64,000 bases of DNA from Sciurus carolinensis (Eukaryota; Chordata; Mammalia; Rodentia; Sciuridae), in contig NC_062232.1 of assembly GCF_902686445.1 (NCBI RefSeq), forward strand, positions 69,271,440 to 69,335,439. The letters run 5' to 3'. Under the pieces are notes generated by a model that ran no database searches, had not been told where the DNA came from, and worked only from the letters and a program-made list of their open reading frames with translations. Position 1 is the stretch's first letter, and every line of letters starts with the position of its first letter. Made by a program: the position numbers and the translations under genes. Below are positions 56,532-64,000 of the stretch, in pieces.

Positions 56532-57920
56532 CCTGAATGTTCTCTAACAACATAGCTAAATTTATTTCTTAGTGTAGAGAGTAAAATAAAAAGTATATGA
56601 CTTATATTTATTTGATTTTAAAATATTAAACAATATAATTAATTTTTAAATTAATTCATTATTATTATATGAGTTTGCAAGAGACGATTATTGAAAAAGT
56701 TTAGTTTGGGGAACATTGGCTTAATAATATGTCCCTATAAATGTAATATTTTAAAAACTTCTGTATCTGGAAAACAAGTATATAATTAACATAACAAGTA
56801 CTAATTACCATAGTTAATTAAAATATAGCAATTAATATAAAAACATCATTTTATATTAATCAAATTTAGCTTTTAAAGAGAAATTTGAAATTTGAAATGC
56901 AAGATTGTATTTTAAAATAAGTTATTGTTAAAAAAATTTTAGAAATCATAATGCCTTTGAAATTAGCCCTTTTTTTATAATAATAGAAATTCAACAGGCA
57001 TAAGAAATTATTTTATTAGAAAGAGAAATTAATGTTTAAATATTTTTTTCTTCTATCCTTTAGTTAGAAGGTCCAATTATATTTGTAAACAGATTTTATG
57101 ATAGAAACTTAGTAGAATTTAAAGAATAAAATCTTTTAATAACCTTAGCTGATTGTGTTAATTATATATAACCAATTTAATTATATATATAATATAGCCA
57201 ATTATATATAAGTCAATTTAATTACATGTAAATATTTTGAAAAGAATTTTGCACAAATTTTGTTTTAATTTATTCAACATGTTATAGTCTTCTATTTTAT
57301 TAGGTTAAAAAAATTTTTTAGACACATCACAAATGACAGTTTAAGTGCTAGTATATTGATTGTCAAAGAGAACATAGAGAATAAAGGAATTTTAGACCTT
57401 CTATATATTAACCAAATTACAACTATGACTAATGTTTAAATATATTTTAGTTAAAAGATATGATGTTTTCATATTTAGTAGACAATGTTCCCATTGATGA
57501 TCTTTAGTATTCCATCCTTTTAAATCAATTAAGTGTCTCCTGTAATAAAAACTTATATAATTAATTTTATTTACCTCAAAATTAAATTTATTTATTCTTA
57601 ATTGCAAAAGTAAAGATACTAAACAAATGTAAATACTAATATTAATAATTTCCTGTTTAAAGAAAACATTAGCAACAAGGGATATAGATCTTAAATATTA
57701 TAGAATTTAGCAATTTTGTTATTTCTTTGACCACCTGGAAAATGGTGGATTAATTAAGAAGTCTTTTTAACTGGAAAAATGTGAGTTAATAAGTATAAAG
57801 AAGTCTTTTTTATTTTTAGTTCTTTACCCAATATGCATTAAATCTCATTAATTCACACGAATTAAAATTATATGAATCCATTTTTATTTTAGTTTTAAAA
57901 TGTGAGCATGCTCCTTGAAC
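56532..57920. other. very AT-rich unannotated stretch
   Basis: No gene is recognised. Much of it is runs of a/t with taattatata motifs (57160-57230). The minus frame 57401-57607 has no confident assignment; ERV origin is possible by position only. Confidence 0.4.
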
Positions 57921-57934
57921 TGTAAGTACATTTT
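57921..57934 (+). repeat. L1 target-site duplication, left copy
   Basis: 'tgtaagtacatttt', matched with one mismatch by 'tgtaagtaaatttt' at 60512-60525. Confidence 0.85.
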
Positions 57935-58290
57935 TTAAAATTTATTTTTCTTGTAAACAAATGGGATACATATTGTTTGTTTGTACATGAAGTAAAGGCA
58001 TACCATTTGTGTAATCATATATCTACATAGGGTAATGGTGTTTCATTCATTGTTATTTTTTCCTTCCCCCAACCTCTCCCACCCCTCTTTTCCCTCTATA
58101 CAGTCCCTCCTTCCTCCATTCTTGCCACCCTCCCACCCCCCACTATGAGTCATCATCTGCTTATCAGCGAGATCATTCATCCTTTGGCTTTTTGAGATTG
58201 GCTTATCTCACTTAGCATGATATTCTCCAATTTCATCCATTTGCCTGCAAATGCCATAAGTTTATTATTCTTTATAGCTGAGTAATATTC

Positions 58291-58295
<5 letters not shown>

Positions 58296-58336
<41 letters not shown>
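58296..58336. repeat. (TA)n microsatellite inside L1
   Basis: Pure ta repeat at the same L1 position as the tract at 45827-45879. Confidence 0.95.
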
Positions 58337-58339
<3 letters not shown>

Positions 58340-60511
58340 AGTTTCTTTATCCATTCATCAATTGAAGGACATCTAGGTTGGTTCCACAATCTGGCTATTG
58401 TGAATTGAGGAGCTATGAATATTGATGTGACTGTATCTCTGTAGTATGCTGATTTTAAGTCCTTTGGGTATAGGCCAAAGAGTGGGATAGCTGGGTCAAA
58501 TGGTGGTTCCATTCCAAGTTTTCTAAGGAATCTCCACACTGCTTTCCAGAGTGTCTGCACTAGTTTGCAGCCCCACCAGCAATGTATGAGTGTACCTTTT
58601 TCCCCACATCCTCTCCAACACATATTGTTGCTTGTATTCTTGATAATCGCCATTCTAATTGGGGTGAGATGGAATCTTAGGGTAGTTTTGATTTGCATTT
58701 CTCTTATTACTAGAGATCTGGAATATTTTTTCATATATCTGTTGATTGCTTGAAGATCTTCTGTGAAGTGTCCATTTCCTTAGTCCGTTTGTCAATTGGA
58801 TTATTTGTATTCTTGGTGTAGAGTTTTTTGAGCTCTTTATATATTCTGGAAATTAGTGCTCTATCTGAAGTATGAGTGACAAAGATTTTCTCCCACTCTG
58901 TAGGCTCTCTCTTCACATTGCTCAAAGTTTCCTTTGCTGAGAGAAAGCTTTTTAGTTTGAATATATCCCAGTTATTGATTCTTGCTTTTATTTCTTGTGC
59001 TATGGGAGTCCTGTTTAGGAAGTCTGATCCTATGCCAACATGTTGAAAATTTGGACCTACTTTTTCTTCTGTAAGATGCAAGGTCTCTTGTCTGATTCCA
59101 AGGTCCATGATCCATTTTGAGTTGAGTTTTGTGCAGGGTGAGAGATAGGGGTTTAGTTTTGAAGCCAGAATTGGGGACAGGCAGTTAGTGTAGAAATAGG
59201 AAATCGTGTCAGATTAAGAAAATGGAGGCCATAAAGCCATCTGCCTCTGGAAGTTGGAGACTGCCCCTGGGAGAATGGAATGTCAAGGACCTGAGAACCC
59301 ATTGATAACCAAATTTTCCTACCCTTGTCAGAGACTTCAGGCAGGAAGGTGCTGATTAATGCCTGTCTGAATCACTTTGACCCTCCCCCTGCCCCATCTG
59401 CTCTTCACTTTTTACATCTCACCTGCAGAACCAGGCCTAATCCCATAGGCGTGCTTCTCCTGCAATAGACTTCAACACCTGTGGAAGTAGGACTTGTCAC
59501 CGGTAAAGAGCAGTATCAGTTTCATTCTGCTGTATATGGATTTCCAGTTTTCCCAGCACCATTTGTTGAAGAGGCTATCTTTTCTCCATTGTATATTTTT
59601 GGCACCTTTGTCTAGTATGAGAAAATTGTACTTATTTGGGTTTGTGTCTGTGTCCTCTATTCTGTACCATTGATCTACCTGTCTATTTTGGTACCAATAC
59701 CATGCCGTTTTTGTTACTATTGCTTTGTAGTATAGTCAAAGTTCTGGTATTGTGATACCCCCTGTTTCACTCTTCCTGCTAAGGATTGCTTTAGCTATAC
59801 TGGGTTTATTATTCTTCCAGAAGAATTTCATAATTTCTTGCTCTATTTCTGTAAGGTACGTCATTGGGATTTTAATTGGAATTGCATTGAATCTGTATAG
59901 CACTTTTGGTAGTATGACCATTTTGACAATATTAATTCTGCCTATCCAAGAACATGGGAGATCTTTCCATCTTCTAAAGTCTTCCTCATTTTCTTTCTTC
60001 AATGTTTTGTAGTTTTCATTGTAGAGATCTTTTACCTCTTTGGTTAGATTGATTCCCAAGTATTTTATTTTTTTTGAGGCTATTGCAAAATGGAGTTGTT
60101 TTCCTCATTTCCCTTTCAGATGTTTCATCGCTTGTGTATAAAAATGCTTTAGATTTATGCATGTTGATTTTATAGCCTGCTACTTTGCTGAATTCTTTGA
60201 TGAGGTCTAGAAGTTTTCTGGAGGAGTTTTTTGGATCCTCTAAATATAGAATCATGTCATCAGCAAATAGTGACAGCTTAAGTTCCTCTTTTCCTATTCG
60301 TATCTCTTTAATTTCTTTAGTCTGTCTATTTGTTCTGGCTAGAGTTTCGAGGACAATGTTGAATAGAGGTGGTGAAAGAGGGCATCCCTGTCTTGTTCCC
60401 ATTTTTAAAGGGAATGGTTTCAGTTTTTCTCCATTAAGAATGATGTTGGCCATGGGCTTAGCATAAATAGCCTTTACAATGTTCAGGTATGTTCCTACTA
60501 TCCCTATTTTT
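58336..60511 (-). pseudogene. L1 ORF2 reverse-transcriptase and C-terminal relic
   Basis: Readable frames in ORF2 order are 60016-60558 (palm, with [14 protein letters not shown] and the catalytic FADD at 60256-60267 intact), 59736-60059 (thumb, [19 protein letters not shown]), 58731-59108 and 58336-58734 (C-terminal region with the [17 protein letters not shown] cysteine block). Frame breaks lie near 60060-60090 and 58740-58790. The LTR-like insert separates the thumb from the C-terminal part. The N-terminal endonuclease and first palm motifs are missing, so it cannot function. Confidence 0.9.
59160..59517. mobile_element. LTR-like insert within L1
   Basis: L1 sequence breaks after 'gggtttagttt' and resumes at 'agtttcattctgctg', giving a 5-bp duplication 'agttt' (59155-59159, 59518-59522). 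The 358-bp insert begins TGAAGCCAGAATT and contains 'ggaggccataaagccatctg' and 'gaatcactttgaccctcccc', the flavour of a class I ERV LTR. It does not end in a clean CA at the duplication and has no obvious polyadenylation signal. Confidence 0.6.
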
Positions 60512-60525
60512 TGTAAGTAAATTTT
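60512..60525 (+). repeat. L1 target-site duplication, right copy
   Basis: 'tgtaagtaaatttt', one mismatch from 57921-57934. Confidence 0.85.
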
Positions 60526-60959
60526 GAAATCATGTAAATAGACATTGTGCACACACACACTAATAAATCACTCAAAATAAGGAAATTTTTATAAGTTATT
60601 GTAAGTGAAGCTCCACAGCATTGAACACACATGCTTTAAACATTGATTCAACTTGTCTAAGAATTTAAGATATAAAAAGAAAACCTTCAAAATATTTCGA
60701 GTTGCTGGCTTTTGTCCTGATTGTTATTCACCTTTAAAATCATCCCTAAAAGGCAAAAGATTAATCCAGCAAAAGGCAGAATTAGAACCTTTTATTAATT
60801 TCAAAAAAAAAAAAAAAAAAAACAACTTTTCTTTTCCCTTTTTTAATTTTTCCCCCCCTTTGGGTCTGAGTGTTTACCTAGTGAGCCTTCACCCTTCTCC
60901 ATTTACATTTCAATATAAGCAACCTGTAAAGAACTATAAGAAAGATTAGTGATTCAAGC
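60526..60959. other. unassigned stretch with A-run
   Basis: There is a short (CA) patch at 60550-60559 and a run of about 20 A at 60805-60824 followed by T-rich sequence. The plus frame 60653-60949 has no motif. It may be ERV interior. Confidence 0.35.
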
Positions 60960-61590
60960 AAAAACTGGATGCTGAGGGCATTTTAATAATTTCTTATTTT
61001 TCTAACAGGTTTGGATGTACAAGAAAATTGAGACCTTATTTTCTATTACTTTTGAGAATGAAGCTACTATGCTAAGCTCCTTACTGAGATATGCCATTGG
61101 CTATTGACCTGATTTGTCCATGGCTGTCTATCCAGCAGTTTTGGGTGCTTGTTTTTAGGGTTATTTTTCTTTCAGTGCAAAACAGGTTAAATCTTTTTCC
61201 TTAGGTGAGTTGAAAACAGGGGTTTGAAGAAAGGTCCCTTTATGATATTTTAAAAACATTTAGTATGTTTTGGTTCTCATATAAGGACAGTTGCTCCTTG
61301 GTGTAGAGTGTTTTTTAAGAAGGCTGTTAGAGAGGCTTAGCTAATTCCCTATATCCAGGAATTCAAGTCCTGCAGTACCCAGTTATCCCTAGGAAGCCTC
61401 TGTAATGCCTTGATATTTCTCCTGTGTAGTAGCACATAGAGGATGTCATTCACATATTAAAGAACAATTACAAATATTTTATCTCTCTGAATTTTGTTAA
61501 GTCTTTAGCTGGGGTTTGTCTGAACAGGTGAGGGCTATCTCCAAATCCTTGAGGCAACACTGTCCAGGTTAGTTTTTACATAGTCTGAAA
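60960..61590 (-). pseudogene. ERV reverse-transcriptase relic (class I-like)
   Basis: Minus-strand conceptual translation shows the gammaretrovirus-like block LPQGFGDSP (61531-61557). The active-site tetrapeptide, at 61445-61456, reads YVND in place of YVDD, directly preceded by a stop codon. An AYLSKEL-type connection block lies near 61085-61110. Stops and shifts are frequent, so no enzyme is possible. The finger region before LPQGF is missing: the sequence passes almost directly from gag-like to this block near 61575. Confidence 0.65.
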
Positions 61591-62700
61591 AATTTTGCTC
61601 TGGCCATTGCTGAATTTGGCTGGGTTTTAGAGCTTTTTCTCCCTGGGCAGGTAATTCTCTCCATGCTCTTTGTGCACATGCACTTATTTAAGCATAAGTT
61701 TGTAAATCTTAAGTCCGTTGTTGTCCCAAATCAGCAAAATCTCCTGAGCCAGTAAGCATATCCAAGGTAATCTGAACTCCATTCAATTTACTAATTTCCA
61801 TCTGATCTGAACAATGCTCTATCCAATTGCATTTCCATGTTAAATACTCCCCTTCAGAAAGACAGGAGCTAGCTGGTAAGAGCCAATCCTTAGGTGGTAA
61901 AGCCTCATTACATATGGATTGTAAGAGATTTAGTACAAATGGTGTGTTTGCTCCAAACATAGAGCATGCAGATTTTAACTCCCTTAATGTTGTAAAAGGA
62001 ATAGACACATGAGTTCTTTTTGGTCCCTCAGAATTTTGAGAATAATTTTGCTCAAAAATAGGGCATAATACAAATTTTGTTAATTCCTTTTCTGCTGTAT
62101 TAACAGCAGTCAGAATTCTTGGTCTCAGGATTTCTCCAGGGGCATGGCAAGGCACCAGAGTAGGAGCTTTCAAATGTAAATTATAGAAGTCCCATGTTAA
62201 TTCTTCTTCCTCTACATCTGAATGACTTCAAGTCTGAATAGAAACTTCACCCAGACTATCAGGTGACTCTTTCCACAGAAACAGGCTTGGGGCTGGTTCC
62301 TGAAACTTCCTTTTTTATCAACAAACAATTCTCCAGAAGACAAAGAGTCCTGGAGGACGAGCATTTCTGACTCTTAGATCTGAAGCACTTAACACCATTT
62401 CTAAGACAAGTGCTCAAATCTTCCAAAAACCACAAATCAACATCTTGGTCCAAATAAAATCAAGTTTCTATCACAGTCCAATCTAAATTTCCATAACCTG
62501 CCATCGGGCTCTCAATCCCCATGCTATCTCTCTTCTCATCAAGAGGCTTTGCTCTGAGGGGCTCTGCCTGAGCAGGGAACAGTCATGTTCTTTCTTTTGG
62601 CTTCCATCCTTCTCCCCAGGGAGCAGAAACCATGCTGTTTCTGGAAGGCTGGAAGCTGTGGTGGAGACACACATATTTAAACTAGGAAACTCGTTGGGGA
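61591..62700 (-). pseudogene. ERV gag relic (betaretrovirus-like capsid)
   Basis: The longest piece, a 154-codon frame at 61709-62173, has the hallmark capsid pattern: an IPFTTLRELKSACSMFGANT block, then LPPKDWL, then a GEYLTWK block (61823-61856). After its stop an AWRELP block (61650-61667) continues the capsid out of the open frame. Upstream frames (62259-62453, 62483-62674) are broken and may be matrix and linker sequence. The tryptophan-rich capsid pattern is typical of betaretroviruses and ERVK/IAP-type elements. No zinc knuckles were seen. Confidence 0.72.
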
Positions 62701-63122
62701 ATTTTCCCTTATAAGTTCCAGATTTTCTCTGATTTCCTGATTAGGATCCTTTCTTCCCAGGATTCTAAACTTTTGCATCTATCTCAGTCAAGTTAGTTCT
62801 CAGTCTCATACAGTCAGAGATGCAGGCAGAACTGCCTGACCAAGTCTGCAGCATTCAAAGTGATCAGATCTCCATTTACATTTCAAGGACTGTAGGAGTT
62901 GCATTCTTTCCACTGAATTTTCACTCTGGCTAAGAACTGAATATAGTCGAATAGATCTATTTTTATTCCTCTCTGTAGAGGGCGAATTCCTCAGGCTTAA
63001 CATCACACAATTAAATTCCCTTTCCTTTCTTACTACTAAACTTATTCACACATGCGCACTTCTCACAGGAAAAGGGCCAAGCAACCTTACCTTTCTTCTT
63101 TCTTCTAAAATCTTCTCAAAAA
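62701..63122 (-). mobile_element. ERV 5' leader and gag start region
   Basis: It lies between the primer site and the gag-like frames, on the minus strand. It should hold the untranslated leader and N-terminal gag, but no intact start or myristoylation signal is readable. The minus frame 62806-63006 has no motif. Confidence 0.5.
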
Positions 63123-63140
63123 GTCCCTGTTTGAGTGCCA
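63123..63140 (-). promoter_or_regulatory. primer-binding site, tRNA-Lys-like
   Basis: On the minus strand 'tggcactcaaacagggac' begins two bases after the LTR end. It matches the tRNA-Lys3 primer site used by MMTV-like and lentiviral retroviruses at 15 of 18 positions. All three differences are C-to-T or G-to-A transitions, two of them at CpG sites in the canonical site, fitting methylation decay. Confidence 0.8.
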
Positions 63141-63142
63141 AA

Positions 63143-63973
63143 TGGGGGGGTTCTCGCTGCCACGTCCCACGTGAACAAGAAAAGGGTTAACTGTGGGAGG
63201 AGGATGTTGGCGGTTTTTCTATTACCCAAAAAACTTATCTACTCAATGAACACACAACAACCAATACTCTTTTCATATAAGAGGAGTCCTGATGGGTCTG
63301 GCCATTCCAGCTCTGGCCTCTTACAACAACATGGAGTTGCCCAACTCTCCTTTATTTATAATATATAGGAAATGTAATGTATAAAGCTGCTCTCCCCGCC
63401 CTTTCTGGTGCAGCCATTTTCCCCACCTCCCAACCACTTGTCAATCTGTGAACATCCTAGCTAGCTATTGGTTCATTAGTCAGCTTGCAAGTATCCTTCT
63501 CCGATATTGGTCCCGTTAACCCGGCGGAATTCAATTGCTTTACTGTAGCTACTCCGCCATCTTTTCTCATCCTTCTGTCTCTCCTCCTCACTTTCTTTAT
63601 CCTCCTGGCTTTCACACTCTCTCTAGCATGCACCCTTTCTTTTCCTTTCTCTTTCCCTCTCATTTTCTCTCTTAACCTGCAGGGAGACACTCTGTTTGCT
63701 TAATAAACTCCCTTATGTGATTTCCCGTGTCCGGTGTGGTTTCCGTGGGATTCCTTACAGGAAAAGGGGGCAAGGACTGGGAGGAGCTTCCTCTGTGGTG
63801 GACAGGATAGGGTGGAGTTAGGGCAGTCATCCTCTTAGGGGAAAATTTTGGAAGGAGATAGGGAACCACTCCCATGCAGTGCCACATACTTCCTGGCAGT
63901 TCCTAGAAGCCAGGCCTCTACATCCCATGGCTCAACCTAGTCTGATTCTGCTATATAAGGATGACTTCCCACA
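63143..63973 (-). mobile_element. 5' LTR of minus-strand ERV, split by a second LTR
   Basis: Outer parts 63143-63372 and 63760-63973 together pair with the LTR at 52886-53306. With the nested LTR and its duplication removed, about 440 bp remain, matching the partner. 'ttatttataatatata' (63351-63366) holds the reverse of the TATA/polyadenylation region. The bases outside (63974 on) do not repeat those left of 52886, so no target duplication is evident. Confidence 0.85.
63373..63759 (+). mobile_element. solo LTR nested in the ERV 5' LTR
   Basis: 387 bp with perfect termini TG...CA (TGTAATGTATAAAGC to GGATTCCTTACA) and an exact 5-bp duplication ggaaa (63368-63372, 63760-63764). CpG-containing U3 patches ('cccgttaacccggcgg', 'ctccgccatc'), a C/T-rich tract and a polyadenylation signal (aataaa 63702-63707) give a plus-strand LTR. 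The 5-bp duplication argues against ERVK and for a class I or ERVL type. Minus frames 63457-63690 and 63672-63887 and plus frame 63485-63703 are shadows. Confidence 0.92.
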
Positions 63974-64000
63974 CTTCAGTATTTGTTTTATACTACTGTC
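63974..64000. other. right flank of ERV, window edge
   Basis: 27 bases beyond the LTR end; too short to assign. Confidence 0.5.

Larger units (their letters stand above)
57935..60511 (-). mobile_element. 5'-truncated L1, interrupted by LTR-like insert
   Basis: A minus-strand L1. T-rich tail and 3' UTR lie at the left ('aatgggatacatattg', 'gcataccatttgtgtaatca'), then the ORF2 C-terminus, reverse transcriptase thumb and palm, breaking off at the right inside the palm. Target duplications of 14 bp (one mismatch) flank it. An unrelated 0.36-kb insert at 59160-59517 divides it. It lies between the halves of the minus-strand ERV. Confidence 0.93.

Noticed and set aside
61709..62173. 154-codon frame as a possible domesticated gag gene
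   Set aside because: The capsid sequence continues past its stop codon in AWRELP-like residues and the neighbouring frames are broken. This is consistent with chance survival of an open segment in a dead provirus. Orthologue conservation would be needed to reopen this.
1..64000. CRISPR arrays, operons, bacterial promoters or phage genes
   Set aside because: The repeat content is that of a mammalian nuclear genome, and no regularly spaced direct repeats with unique spacers are present.

Overview
The window looks like intergenic nuclear DNA from a squirrel-family rodent (Sciuridae: ground squirrel, marmot or relative). It is AT-rich and I can support no host protein-coding exon, tRNA or rRNA gene. 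The assignment rests on the repeats: tRNA-Ala-derived ID SINEs of the 'gctggggagatagctcag' type, a dimeric B1-plus-ID SINE, and two lineages of rodent-type L1 3' UTR. This is pattern recognition, not a database search.

Layout. 1-12 kb: an L1 3' tail inside a MaLR-type LTR, ancient L1/MIR pieces, a MaLR retrotransposon with its internal region (8.26-9.44 kb) interrupted by a B1-ID SINE, and an ERV solo LTR (11.56-11.98 kb). 12.9-18.3 kb: two L1 copies, the larger (14.85-17.81 kb) with a 16-bp target-site duplication and an unidentified ~0.6 kb insert, followed by a MaLR LTR. 20-25 kb: an ID SINE, nested LTRs, and a younger L1 tail inside an older L1 ORF2 relic. 25-35 kb: mostly unique AT-rich sequence with MIR, L2, ID and simple repeats. 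35.3-39.7 kb: an inverted L1 3' end next to a long 5' portion of an L1 carrying 5'-UTR-like sequence, ORF1 with two in-frame stops, and the start of ORF2. 45.5-47.8 kb: a 5'-truncated minus-strand L1 with a perfect 15-bp target-site duplication, then a short plus-strand L1 tail. 48-52 kb: MIR, MaLR, ERVL-type and L1 fragments. 52.9-64 kb: remnants of a minus-strand endogenous retrovirus (5' LTR, tRNA-Lys-like primer site and gag-like sequence on the right; env-like sequence and 3' LTR on the left), broken up by two solo LTRs, an ID SINE, a large L1 and another LTR-like insert.

Nothing here forms an operon or working pathway. The content is a stratified record of retrotransposition, in which nesting gives relative ages. 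The least explained pieces are the insert at 16.67-17.27 kb, the 35.3-39.7 kb L1 arrangement, and the ERV in which a betaretrovirus-like gag abuts a class I-like reverse transcriptase relic while an ancient L1 fragment lies between its two halves.
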